Part shown: positions 22,690 through 34,023 of the stretch, one piece after another
How positions within the stretch are numbered: position 1 is the first letter of the stretch
Layout: every line of letters starts with the position of its first letter
From: Lycorma delicatula
Taxonomy: Eukaryota > Arthropoda > Insecta > Hemiptera > Fulgoridae
DNA length: 64,000 nucleotides
Reading direction: 5' to 3'
NCBI RefSeq assembly: GCF_047948215.1
Contig: NC_134455.1
Span: forward strand, 346,937,842-347,001,841
The notes under the pieces: generated by a model
Databases searched by the model: none
Told to the model about the DNA's origin: nothing
What the model saw: the letters and a program-made list of their open reading frames with translations, nothing else
Position numbers and translations under genes: made by a program

Positions 22690-22935
22690 AATGTTCAAAC
22701 TGCCCTCCCTGTTCCTCCAAGTAGAAATGCAGATGTTGCTTGAAAAATTATATAACAAATGAACATTCGTCTCATTTGAAATTTTTGAGTTGCTCCCCAC
22801 TCGCCACTACCCAAAAATCGAAATGAGTGAAATATACATTCGTTGAAGAAACCCTTCGGTACAAGGAAGAATGCCGCAAACCGCATCCAGTTATCTCAAT
22901 TATAAAAACGTTAGAGGGGGTATAAGTTACTATCC
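22690..22935 (-). repeat. repeat F7, minus-strand copy
   Basis: Inverted partner of 21195-21360, about 1.4 kb away. A 63-codon open stretch on the minus strand (22695-22886) lies in it but resembles no family I know, and the frame is not kept in the partner. I do not call it a gene. Confidence 0.55.
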
Positions 22936-22997
22936 AGACACCCGAGATTTATGTTTGTGTGTGTGCGTAGACGTGTGCGTGTTGGTCTTAATAAATA

Positions 22998-25482
22998 CAG
23001 TGAAACTTCAATTGTCCGGAATGACATTTGCAAGGCCGAATCGGGAAAATTAGAATATTAAAAAAGGTTTATCATACGTTCTGGACAAATCAGTCTAATA
23101 TTTAATGGGTATCACACTTAATAAAAAGACAAAAAATACATTTATTATAGTAAAAGAGATACTCAGAATATACATATAATAAATAAAAAACAGAGAGTAT
23201 ACGATATAATAATTCCAGTGAGTGTAAATTTGCTAAGAAAAGAATCAAGATTTACAAAAATTATCGGAAAAAAATTTACTAATCCACTGTTTTATAAAAT
23301 AATTTAAAAACATTTAAGTAAAACGCATCAAAAAGTAATTGAGTTAAATTTCTTTGTGTTATAAAGAGTAAAATTTCATAAAAATGATCAAAATCGAAGA
23401 AAAAAATTTACAGTACGTTTAATGTGATAAAACGTAGTGAAAATCAATAATAAAAGCATACGTTTAAAAATACTGTTTCTTCTTTTAAAAAATCCTGTAA
23501 TCTCTACTTGCTTTTCTGTGTGATTTTCGTTTATGAGGTGCAAGATCACTTAATTATTTTAAACAAATAATCTGTGTATAATCTTTCCAATCAGTAAATA
23601 GCGATAGACAAACATTAATGAATTTTTACTAGCGACTACCCTGGATTGGATACAAATCATTACAGCATTGTTTATGATCGTCCAATTAATGTGGTTCCAT
23701 CGATCTTTTCGGAAGTTAATTTTAAAATTATTTAACACAAGCCTGAATTTAAATATATTTTCTGCTATATGAATTGCGTAAAAGTTAATTAAACAGGAGA
23801 TAAACATTGAAAATTAAAAAGCACGTCTGAAAAAAAAATTGCTGACAAACTATGCTCTTTAATATAGGATAATTAAATAGCGTGCTGATAACAATTTTGG
23901 TAGTACAATTTTGTTTACAATTTGATTAACCGTTTTGTATATATATATACTAGCTGCGGAAAGCGTGCCTACAGCATGCTTCTGCAGCTAGGCCCTCCGG
24001 GCGGGTTGCCCTGACGGGCGGCGTCTCGGAAAGGGATTATTTGGTGTCAAAAATTGATTACCTGTTGTGTAAAAATTTTTTTTTTTTAATGATGAAAACT
24101 GATATAGCGAAAGTTAAATTAGAAATTTAAATCTAGAAATTGATACGAACGAATCGGGATTTTCCGCTTTTGATCGGTACATTCCGGAGTCTACGTCCTG
24201 GTTATAGTTCATTATTTTATGAAGAAAAACAATCACGTAAATAAAAAAAATATATTAATTTATATTTCGCATTTATATCGATATATCGATATGTAATAAC
24301 ATAACAAGTATGCACCTGACCATCACGAGTCATGTACTAACGAATCGGGATTTTGCGCTGGTAATCGGTACATTTCGGTACTATACTAAGGAGTACGGAT
24401 ACACACAAGACACATATACAAATGCCCTTTAGTAGGGTAGCATATATATATATATATATACAAATTGATATAGCCTATGATACTTCCGGCAAAGTAAGGA
24501 TTCCAACGCGGGGTTATACACCTAAATCGGATCAGCTGTCGAGCTCCTACGGTAGAACAAACATTTATAGATACACCCTAAATACATTACACTCCTTTTA
24601 GGGCAAAACATATTTCATATGCAGTTTAAAACACATGCAGTTTTATTAGAGTCATTAACATAAATGAGAATATACAGATCACATTAATAAATGAAAATCG
24701 GAAGATTAATTGCGAAGGTATAACAACATTTCCGAATAACCGTGAATTTGTTAGATAGAGAGTGTACCTGATGCGTGCAAAAGTTAGCCTTCAACCTACT
24801 AACAAATACCCCGTTTGAATTTTGAAAATCGAACGATTGTTAGCAGATATATTGCAAGAGCATCCCACTGCAAATCCTAAAACAGTGCTTCAGAGGCACC
24901 TCGTTTGTTACCGGTTGATGTTGATGATTGGTCTAGCCTCTTACGAGGTGCTCGCAGAACCTCACCACTTTAACCTCACACGCCGTCCCCACAGGAAGCC
25001 CATTATTATTAAACAGAAATTTTTTTAATGTATTTAATATTATTTTTGTAATATTATTCATTCGATTGAATCGAATTATTCAGTTCAAACCCTGCTCACA
25101 CAGTGATAGAGGCTTACAGTTCATTAAAGTTTGTTTTTCAACCGGCAAATCTCCAGTACTAAATATATATTTACATATATTTTTATACCCTATGATACTC
25201 TCGGTATCGTAAGGATTCCAACGCTGGGTTACACATACAAATAGGTTCAGCCGTTGAGTTGCTATGGTAGAACAAACATACATACATATAAACACTCTAA
25301 ATATATTACACTTCTTTTTGGGTAATCGTGTAAGAACCCGGGAAAAACAAAGTTCGATAAAATTATATTTCCTGTTCCAGTAAAGTTTTATGCACTTATT
25401 GAAAAAATTATTTTTTTTTAAATTTCCTAGTACGGATGTAATTGCCATATAATTAATTGGACATCCGGAAAATCGGCGTCCC
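22998..25482 (+). mobile_element. pogo-like element P2, interrupted
   Basis: The left end CAGTGAAACTTCAATTGTCC (22998) follows a TA and is the best-preserved pogo-type terminus here. The interior to about 23800 matches P1 and P3 (for example CTCAGAATATACATATAATA against P3). The sequence at 25340-25482 (CCTAGTACGGATGTAA, GGACATCCGGAAAATCGGCG) is the right part also seen at 18820-18893. About 1.4 kb of other sequence separates the two halves. No transposase was recognised. Confidence 0.6.
23940..25335. repeat. insertion inside P2, with repeated 145-bp block F8
   Basis: Two direct copies of a block lie at 24465-24610 and 25180-25328. Both run CCTATGATACT, GTAAGGATTCCAACGC, GGTAGAACAAACAT and TTACACT(C/T)CTTTT. 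A third partial copy is at 62450-62512. The left part starts CTAGCTGCGGAAAGCGTGCC and has a short G+C-rich stretch (CCCTGACGGGCGGCG). Bases 24152-24190 and 24342-24380 are a second short direct repeat (GAATCGGGATTTT-CGCT, ATCGGTACATT). A 68-codon open stretch at 24822-25028 is not recognised. Confidence 0.5.
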
Positions 25483-26436
25483 AACATATCTATAATTCAG
25501 GTATCCTGTAATCGATAAGTTGTTTGTTTTATCATTTATTCTAAAATTGTCGTAAATGTAATTACATTTATTTCTACGTAAATTAATACGTAATGTTCGA
25601 TAATGTTCATTCTTGCAATTGGCAGGCTTTCACTTAGTTCAGTAAACTTCTAACTTTTAGAATTTAACATTGTTAATTAAGTAAGTAAGAGTGTTTTACA
25701 AACGTTTATAAGAACAAAGTAATGTAAGATGTAAACAGTAATTTCCTTTCGTTCTCAAAGTTTGTTGCTGGAGAATTTTCTCCGTCTTTGTGAAACAAAA
25801 TTAGTTTCAAAGAAACTGTTCTCTATCTTGTACATTTCCCCCTCATTCTTCACTCTCATTCTGTTTTTTCTTTTTTAAGAAAAGATTACATGTTCATTTG
25901 CATCAAAAAAATTTGGGGAAAAATTGGATAAAATTTATTTTCCTTGAATCTTGAATTAACCGAAAATTCTAAACGGTACGATTTAGAATTTAGAATTCTA
26001 GACAATTTCTACCAATTGTTCCTTTTTTATTGTTATATTTTTAAATTGTATCTCACGAGAAAAAACTATCGGGAACTTTTACAATAATTTATGTTTTTAA
26101 TGCTGTGTTATTTGTAGATCTGCCTTTCTGCCTTGTATTAAAAAAGATTGTTAACCGATTTACAGTTTGGAAAGTCCCCTTTGTTCCAACAAAAAATAAA
26201 AAAAATAAATATAAAGAATCTTGAAGGGAAAAATTATATATTAATTAAAAAAGAATTATTATGTTAACTTTTAATGACATGGGGTGTAACCTCTGAGATT
26301 CCTGGTATGAGAATCGTAGATGCTATAATCAAAGAAAATAAGTTAGATGTAATTTATATTTAATTTGTAAAAAACGATGGTAATGGATTTTGATCATCTG
26401 TAACTATATTTAAAAAAAAATATAATACTTACATTA
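25483..26436. other. A/T-rich spacer
   Basis: No gene, RNA or recognisable repeat was seen. Confidence 0.6.
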
Positions 26437-27552
26437 TACGAGGTTTATTTTTTAAGTAACATCTGATTTTTAATACAAACAAAACTGGTAAAGATATTGT
26501 CAAAAACCTTTTTTTTTAGTTCACTCTTTACGCTTTATGTTACTTTTCTACACAGTTACCTTATTTTTTAAACGTTTATCATAGCATTTTACTAGATTGT
26601 TTATGTTCATGTCATAGAAATCAGCTGCCTCTAAAGACAACCAGTCTTCACACTTTGTTTTCACTTCTTCATCGGTGTCAGATCGCTGAGCGTTGAGAAA
26701 CTCCTTCAGGTAACGGCTATACGATGGGTTGTCCATGTGATGCCATCCAAAAGATCTAATTAACTCTAGTTTGAGTAGAAGAATGAGGTCGAGCATTGTC
26801 ATGCAGCAACAAATCTCCAGATGACAATGCCCACTTCGCTTTTTCTATATGTCACGCCGAAGCTTCGTCAAGGTCTCGCAGTACGCAGCTGAGTTTATTT
26901 TTGTCCCTTTGCGGATAGATAATAGGACACCATGTCTATCCCAAAACACAGTTGCCATAATCTTGCGTGTTGATTTTTTTTAGCTTTCACTTTGGCTGGA
27001 GATGTTGTGTGTCGCCGATCCATTGACTAACGCTTTGATGTTGGAGTAATGAGAGAAACCCATGTCTCATCTAACTATGACAATTTGCTCCGGAAGTTTA
27101 TTTCCTTTCTCATAGTATCGGGTCAAAGGTGTTAAATCAATAACCATTCATCTTTTTTGGTGTTGTCTTTTTTGGCCATGGGTTCCCAGGAAGCAGCCTG
27201 GGAACCCATGGCGCGAGCAGTTTTTGAAGTGTGAGATTTCTGAAATGATTTTGTATAGCACTGTCTTTGAAACTTCTGAGAATATCAGTGAAAAAGTGGA
27301 GATCGTGAATCGCCGGTCTTCACGAAATTTTGCATTAACTTCGCGCACCAATCGTTTGTGATTACAGAAGTTTGAGCCGATCGCGGTTCGTCATGGACAT
27401 TGTCTCGGCCTGTCCTTGAACAGTCTTACCCATTTACTCACTTTGCTGTCAATCATTGAATTAGGCCTGTAAACCTCACATATCTGACGATGAATGTCAG
27501 CTGCTGAAATATTCCTTGCGATCTTAAATCGAATGGTAAACAATGGTTCCAT
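26437..27552 (-). pseudogene. mariner transposase relic M3
   Basis: Nearly full-length mariner transposase on the minus strand, start Met at 27552. In order there are the helix-turn-helix region NISAADIHRQICEVY and SKVSKWVRLFKD, LVREVNAKFREDRRFTIST, FSEVSKTVLYKI, TRKIMATVFWDRHGVLL, the catalytic LLHDNARPH, SFGWHHMDNPSYS (normally HPPYSPDLAPSDYHLF, so the last catalytic Asp block is damaged), LKEFLNAQRSDTDEEVKT and LVKCYDKR near 26548. TACGAGGTTTATTTTTTAAG at 26437 is the downstream terminal repeat. The upstream terminus was not found. A perfect hairpin (27175-27212) replaces part of the coding sequence. Confidence 0.8.
27175..27212. repeat. perfect hairpin inside M3, 16-bp arms
   Basis: The arm GCCATGGGTTCCCAGG (27175-27190), six bases AAGCAG, and the exact reverse complement (27197-27212). 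It is far more G+C-rich than its context and disrupts the conserved LCARWVP region of the mariner protein. Confidence 0.95.
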
Positions 27553-27615
27553 TGTTTACAAACATTTATTAAATTAAAATATGAAAACATAGAAACAGGA
27601 ATAATATTTACTACA

Positions 27616-29685
27616 GCCCTGAGGTAGGTAATCCCCACGTCCGGAACACAATATCTACGTTCCACGTCCAGAGCGGCAACAGCTGTACTTATGTACAATA
27701 CATATATAGCTGGCTAACGGGGCTCCGAGTAAATTCCTCGGATGTATTACTTTATTGACCTGTCTCCATCTTCAGGTCAATAGACGGATTGGAGTTTTCG
27801 GCTACCTGCAGGATATGAACAATTTATTGATTAGGAAGTGGACACGTACCAAACTTAGAGCTGGCGATGTGGCGGCCAGGGTAAATGTTATTGTAGGTGT
27901 AACGGAGACCCTTCCGTTGTCCACATGCCCCCTGCGATGGCAAGCATGTAGCAATGGTGCCCATGTATGTCGGTGCATGGGAGCTCTGGAAGCTTCGGTG
28001 AGTAGGAGCCTGGAGTCAGTGCAGAGACTGCGAATCCGCTCTCTGCCAGGACATATGCCGGTTCCACCGGAGTACCGGATCGGACCTCCAAGGTTAGTAG
28101 CTCTGGAGTGGGGGTGTACCCCGGCGGCTAGCCTTGCCACAGAAGGGATATATGTTCATGAACATTCTTGAACAAACTAACGTGGCAGAGGGTGCACGTA
28201 AACACCCTCGTTTAGAAACCTCCGATTCGCCACAAGCGAAGTGGAAAAAAGTAAAGAATCTGATAAGATTAAAAAAGATGCTGATAGAATCAGTAAAGAA
28301 TTAAAGAAAAGTCTATTTGGCTATAGCGCACCTAAGCCAAGATTTTTAATTATTACTAAGGAGAATGGAAACTTTCATTCCAGTTAGTCCATTCCTAATC
28401 GCAAGAGAAATTACTATTGTGCTGGTGGACCCGTTAAGGAAATTCGTAAAACCTTTAATGGATTGCATGTCGAAACCATCAACGACATGCAAAGTCAGAA
28501 AATTTTGGCGTTGAAGAAGATCGGTGGATTTGCGGTTTCTGTCCAACCGCATAGCACACTGAACTCATCCAGAGGAGTTGTTTGTCGCGATCTTCTTAAT
28601 TGTACAGAAGAAGAAATTGTACAAGAAATGTCAAGTCAGGGAGTGACTCAATGTCGCAGACTTACTATGAGAAGAAATGGTGAGATTCTTCCTTCGACCT
28701 CGCATGTTTTGACATTTAATAGGCCGAATCTTCCTGAAAAGGTACGAGCTGGCATCCATCGGCTTGATGTACGAGCTTTCATCCCGCAGCCGATGAGATG
28801 TTTTAAGTGTCAACGATTCGGACACACAGCAGCAAGATATGAAGCGCAGGAAATATGTATATGTGGAGAGAAAACACATGAGGTTGACCCATGTAAAGAC
28901 CCTCCAACCTGCGTTAACTGTAAAGGGCATTACAATTGCCGTTCAAGAAACTGCCCTACGTATAAATTAGAAACAGCGATTCAGGAAGTTAAAACGCTTC
29001 AGAAGGTCAGTTATCCTGAAGCGAAGAAAATAGTCAATCAACGTACACCACGACCATCGACTTCTTACGCAGAAGCAGCGGCTGCCCCTTCCACATCTAA
29101 AATTAATGTGGAGCAGTTGCTTAACACGATGGCACCAAGTCTTGCGACAATGATTGAAAGAACCATTGATTCAAAGATTGAGTCGACTCATCAGAGAAAA
29201 CAAAGTAAAGATGAGAAGGCTCATCCCCGGACTGACGCCGTTGACATGAAAGACACACCAGCGCCGTTTAAAAACCTACTAAATCTGCGATTGTAAAGTC
29301 ACCAACTTGTGTGGGAATTAAAAATCTTGACTTATCCAGCAAAGAGAAACGAATCACTCCGTCGCCTAGTCACAAGTTTAAAGAAATTGTGACAAAAAAA
29401 TCTGAATCTGCGCAAATGGAGGTGCAAGTTATTATAGGAAATACGCTGTCATCAGAGGTTGAGGCCGTCAGAAGAATGGAGAAAGGGCAAAAAAGGATGG
29501 CCGAAAGGAAAGCCTAGAAAGTAATTTTATTGGATCAGAAGTTATAAGAAAAAGTAAAATTTTGATCATTTTTTTGGCACATGAAAATGTGAAATATTGA
29601 ACCCTTTTTTTATTTTTTTTTTGAAGTGGGATGGGGCTAATGACCAAAGTAGTCGATGCCCCTAAAAACCACAAAAAAAAAAAAA
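27616..29685 (+). mobile_element. LINE L1: 5' UTR, ORF1 and 3' UTR, no ORF2
   Basis: A complete-looking non-LTR insertion bounded by 13-bp target duplications AATATTTACTACA (27603-27615 and 29686-29698). It starts with a G+C-rich 5' region of about 535 bp and has the gag-like ORF1 (28152-29520). It ends with a short 3' UTR holding GGGGC...GCCCC and a poly(A) of about 15. The usual reverse-transcriptase ORF2 is absent: only about 110 bp separate the end of ORF1 from the 3' UTR hairpin. It is inserted between the start of M3 and a transposase C-terminus. Confidence 0.75.
28152..29520 (+). pseudogene. LINE ORF1, gag-like zinc-knuckle protein (frameshifted)
   Basis: This is the nucleic-acid-binding protein of an insect non-LTR retrotransposon. 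Begins MFMNILEQTNVAEGARKHPR at 28152, then shifts frame; PKPRFLIITKENG and a broken SPFLIAR follow. From 28463 to 29296 it is open for 277 codons: LNSSRGVV, VTQCRRLTMRRNGEI, LTFNRPNLPEKVRAGI, RAFIPQPMRCFKCQRFGH. Three CCHC-type knuckles follow: CFKCQRFGHTAARY (last Cys changed to Tyr), CICGEKTHEVDPC and CVNCKGHYNCRSRNC. Next come PTY and the acidic/basic tail. One more shift gives a C-terminus to about 29515, GQKRMAERKA in one frame and KKGWPKGKPR in another. About 450 codons in total. Confidence 0.8.
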
Positions 29686-29698
29686 AATATTTACTACA

Positions 29699-29890
29699 AT
29701 GAACTTTTATTTGCAGGAGATACTCAATACGGCCACCATTTTCCTCCACGCATGCCTAAACACATTTGAAAATACATATTGAACCTCTAAACATTGCATT
29801 TATAAATTCACTTCTATTATTTTTTAGTTCATCCATGATATTGAGATTGCTATTGTAAACGGATCCTTTCATCGTTCTCTCTTAATAATT
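29699..29890 (-). pseudogene. C-terminal fragment of a Tc1-like transposase
   Basis: Minus strand reads MDELKNNRSEF, then ACVEENGGRIEYLL before a stop. The pattern ELKNRI...C...NGGHxEHLL is the usual C-terminus of Tc1-like transposases related to T2 and T3. Only about 60 codons remain. It continues, across the LINE L1 insertion, toward the M3 start. Confidence 0.55.
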
Positions 29891-29904
29891 GCTATCCTTT
29901 TTAG

Positions 29905-30580
29905 TTCCTTGTACAAAGTAAAGGAAGTATTGTAATCGCGAAAATTGTCGGTTTTCAGATTTCAACGAAAATATACATTTTGAACATCCCTGAATCCATT
30001 TTGACTAGTTTCGGCGTGATGTCTGTACGTACGTACGTATCTCACCTAACTCACAGAGGATTAGCCGTAAAATGTTGAAATTTTGGATTTAGGACTGTTG
30101 TAACATCTAATTGTGCACCTCCTCTATTGATTGCAATCTACTTCACCAAAAATGTTCAAAATCCAAAATATTTCGATTATGGAGTTTTTCTTAAGTGTAG
30201 TAATAAGCCCTCATTCAGAGCTTTTCAGCGGTATATCATAAGTGGTGCTTATTTTCATTAGTTTCAGAGTTATAGCCAAACAAAATTTTAATTAATGAAA
30301 TATTTGGCACATCGGTTCGAATCTGACTTCATTTCATTTTTTTTTTTTTTTAGTTTTTTTAATTTAAATATATTGATTTATTAATAATTATTATCCTCTG
30401 ATTGTAAAAAAAGTTTTACAATAAATAATAATTTAATAATAACAATAAAAGAAAAATATGAAAAAAATGAAATGTTATTAATGAAATAAAATTTTATGTA
30501 CTTTTCATTTAAAAATAAATGTGTATATGGAAATTAATAGGCATACAAGGAAGTCATGTGGTGTCCACATTAGATTTTTT
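29905..30580 (+). repeat. F650 repeat, copy 4 (best left terminus)
   Basis: TTCCTTGTACAAAGTAAAGG starts at 29905, and ATACAAGGAA at 30543-30552 is its inverse. The subterminal hairpin region CATGTGGTGTCCACAT follows. The B-box-like GGTTCGAATCTGAC is at about 30314. Confidence 0.8.
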
Positions 30581-31091
30581 TGTTTATAAAATCTAATAAA
30601 CCATTAGAAATGTTTAGGAGAATAAATGATGTTAACTGATGCACTGCAGTTATTTTATACGGGTATACTTTTGTAAGTTTAATCACAACTTTTCACGATT
30701 TCTGCTTCTTGTGTCAGTTTTCTCTTAGATTTTCTATCAGATATATAATTTAATTTTTTCTCTGTCAAGGTTAGATGGCCTTTCAGACTCGGATGCGACT
30801 TTAACGGTTCTATTTTCTCGAAACTTATTGATTCAGGAAAGTTTCACTCAGGGTTACGATGTGAAATACTGATGTCTAGAAAAGTTTAATGAAACATTTT
30901 TTAACGTATTCTTTGTACTTACTATCAACATATTTTAAATATTATAAAGAAAAAATTCCAGTTTTCATAAATTAAAACTGTTGTCACATATTGTAAATAA
31001 AATAGTAAATAAACCTTTAATGATTATGAAAATAAAAAGTATTGTCAACAATGAAACATGGAAATTAGGTGTGAACAGTATTTAACTGCTG

Positions 31092-31130
<39 letters not shown>

Positions 31131-31598
31131 AGAAAAACAAACAAATAAAATTACATTTTAATGATCAAGTTCCAGACATTTTTATTTAGGTGCACACTTA
31201 TAGTTAGGATACAGTTATATAAATATCATAATTTAATTTATCTAGTCATTCTAAATCGGACTAGAGAAGTCATAATGGCTGTAATTATCACTAATCTGTG
31301 ATTAGACTTGACCAGCTCTTTTCGTGATACCTAGGATTCAAGTCGCATCTTCACACCATTACTGTTTGGTTCGATTCACTGACTTACATATTAGCTACAG
31401 TTCAACTGACTAGACAAAAGAACAAAAGACTGGACAACGTTTTTTTCTTATTTTGTCTTTATTTATTTGTAGGTCTGTCAAATACGCAGTATCATTCTTT
31501 GATGTAATGAGGTTGTCCCGCAACTCTGTATCTTTGTTTTCAGGAACTCTATCACAGTTGTCAAACGGATTGTAAAATCGAATCAGACCTTTTGATAG
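30581..31598. other. spacer with TA microsatellite
   Basis: No gene is recognised. An (AT)n run lies at 31097-31126. Confidence 0.6.
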
Positions 31599-31820
31599 CT
31601 AGCGCACTTCTATGTGAAACAGCAATTGGTTGAAATCTGCATCGTTGGCAACGCAAATCTGACTAAATGATCTATCATTTAGTGAGTTGCTCCTGATTTT
31701 ATTAACTGCTCTGGTAACATATTTTAGTGTTGTAAGCAAGCGTTCACTCAGGTTTCCCACAACTAAATGTTGGCGATGAATGGCGCAATCTAGCTTTAAT
31801 GACAAATTGTGAGGTTTTTA
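31599..31820 (-). pseudogene. hAT transposase remnant, ZBED-like
   Basis: Minus strand is open for 68 codons with SLKLDCAIHRQHLVVGNLSE, LLTTLKYVTRAVNKIRSNSL, FSQICVANDADFNQLL and HIEVR. I recognise this as a segment of the hAT-derived ZBED5/FAM200-type proteins, where it lies between the zinc finger and the C-terminal dimerisation region. Only about one tenth of a protein is present and both sides decay, so it is a relic, not a domesticated gene. Confidence 0.65.
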
Positions 31821-32052
31821 ATGTAGCGTTGTAGTTTTTGGATATTATTCATTTTGTGTCAAGATGTTGAAATCTTTACTGATGTAACTGTAACATGATC
31901 TTGGGTAAGGCTGAGAGCGGGTGAAAAAAATTGCAATCTCAATCTTTAAAGATTTCAATATCTCGGCACAAAATGAACAATATCCAAAAACTACAACCAA
32001 TGCCGAAAACTGCAACGCTACATTAAAGACATCACAATTTGTTATTAAAGCC
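31790..32052. repeat. foldback: inverted duplication at the hAT remnant
   Basis: Bases 31795-31886 are the reverse complement of about 31950-32048, with a spacer of about 60 bp. Shared words include TTTAATGTAGCGTTG, TAGTTTTTGGATATT and ATTCATTTTGTG (GTTCATTTTGTG on the other arm). The right arm has an extra 20-base stretch. Arms are about 90 bp at roughly 90% identity by eye. Confidence 0.8.
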
Positions 32053-33810
32053 TAATCAGCTAGATCGAAACCATATTTATTTAGATAAATTTTTTAGATA
32101 GATTTCCATATTTATTTGTTTCAATACGTTGCTTAGATCGGAAGATTTGCAGCATTAAAGATAAAAGCGGCCTTTTCTCTTTAAAGTGGAATATTTCGGT
32201 TTAGAAAAATCGTAGAGGCATACAAAAAAAGGAATTAAAGCTAAAGTTTTAAGCTTTTAAACGGCTTTAATGCAGTTTAATGAAAAATTTAGTTTCCCCC
32301 ATGCGCTAGATCAAACACAAAAAAAAATACTTTCAGATTTTTAAAACTTTTCTTCTCACTGATTTTTTTTTAATTTAGTGATTTTTGAAATCTGAACTAT
32401 ACTGTCAAAAAGTAGAGTATTCAAACTTCAATTTTTTTTTTTTAATTTGTCTAAGCGTCTTAGTTGTAAAGTTAAAGTAGTTTGAATACAATTATTTTTT
32501 ATCATAAAATACAGGTATCACTTTCATTTTTTGTACTAGTGTAGTAGGTATTTAATTTTAGTTTAAAATATCAGGAAAACATAATTTTTGCCTTTTTTTT
32601 TTTAATCAGTCATCGCCTTTTTTTAGACTGCCTGAACGCCCCCAATTTTCTGTGGGCCTTCTACCATCCCCCTTGAAGGCCTCCAGCGCACAAGGGGGCG
32701 TTATTGCCCATTTTGCAAACGAATATTCTAGAGCTATAACTCTGCTAAAGCACTATCTAGACAGGAAAGAAGTACCTTTAATTTTTAATATTGATCCACG
32801 GGTTCAAGAGTTAAAAGTATTTATCAATAGAAACAAAGAAATGTTTGACATAAATTCTATTATAGAAAAAAAATTGGTTTTTATAATATATTACATATTA
32901 AAATATTAATGAAGTAAAATCAAAATAGAAATTATAATATGAAAGATTAATAAAGAAAACAGTAAGGCCAGTGAAAATGAGACGCTGCATTCTTACGTAC
33001 ATATTATGTATGTTTTGTTTTTACACTAACTTTTTTTGTAGTTTAACACTTACACTCTTTACACTTTTATGTGTATAATCAAGTATTAATAATGTTAAGA
33101 AAAACTGCTGTATAAACCCTTTTTTCTGGATTAATTTTGTTTAAACTTGTAGGAAACTCTAATATAGATGCTGTTGGTTTTCAGCTGAATTCAGACTTGC
33201 TAACATTAGTGTTAACATGATAGTAGTTACAGCTTTATTTGGTAGTTTTATATGGTAATTTTACTTTGAAACGCCTTAATAAAATAGCTAACTTTGTCAT
33301 CTCTACTAAATATTTATTACGCTTCCGTATATTCCTGTCTAAATTATATATATTTTTTTAATTTTATCATGATACATACTTAAAATTTTACTTTGTAGAT
33401 AAAAGAGAATTATTTTCTTAGGAATTTTATTATCAGTTATTCTTAAACTGTGCTCTATGAAATCCAATCTCTTATCGTGCATTATTTCTTTAAATTTCCG
33501 GTGTAGCATTCTACGGGACGAAATTTATATACATTATGTCATCCTTTATTGGATCAAATATTTTTCTAAAAGGTTTTTTCTTTTGGATTTCTTTTAAAGT
33601 TTCAGTTTTGATCTCGTAAAATATTCAGCAAAATTTAACGCTTCTGAACTATTCGCCATATTCCAAATACCAAATTTTACATTTGTAGAGATAAATTTTC
33701 TTATTCTACATTTTTTATGATGATGGCCAGATTACATTTTAGATTATTCGGTTTTTTAAAGCTATCTTTTTTTGGTTTTCCATTCTATTAATTTATTTTT
33801 TTTCCGTGTA
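32053..33810. other. A/T-rich spacer with a G+C-rich structured block
   Basis: No gene is recognised. At 32635-32702 a nested stem-loop stands out: outer AACGCCCCC / GGGGGCGTT, inner GGCCTTC / GAAGGCC. An 85-codon open stretch (32652-32909) starts in that structure and reads into A/T-rich sequence. It resembles no family I know. Confidence 0.5.
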
Positions 33811-34023
33811 GTGAAATGCCGATTATCCGGATTAATCCTTGCAAGACCGTACACGGATATTCAGAAATCTGGATAATTGAAAAATTGAATAAAATTATTA
33901 CCACACGTATTGGACAAACCATTTGAATGTTTAATGGGTTTAATAGGTATCACATTTAATAAAAAGAAGAAAATAAAAAAAAAAATAAATGTATTTCAGT
34001 TAAATTAAACATACTCAGAACGT

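Noticed and set aside
22695..22886. 63-codon frame on the minus strand
   Set aside because: The frame is not kept in its inverted partner at 21195-21360, so coding is unlikely.
25080..25487. 135-codon frame on the minus strand
   Set aside because: It crosses the junction between repeat block F8 and the right part of P2, so it cannot be an ancestral gene. No domain was recognised.
27755..28171. 138-codon open stretch on plus strand, with long open stretches also antisense
   Set aside because: It lies in the G+C-rich 5' UTR of LINE L1. Both strands are open there because of base composition, and no domain is recognisable.
32652..32909. 85-codon gene
   Set aside because: It starts within a stem-loop and reads into A/T-rich spacer with no recognisable domain or repeat partner.
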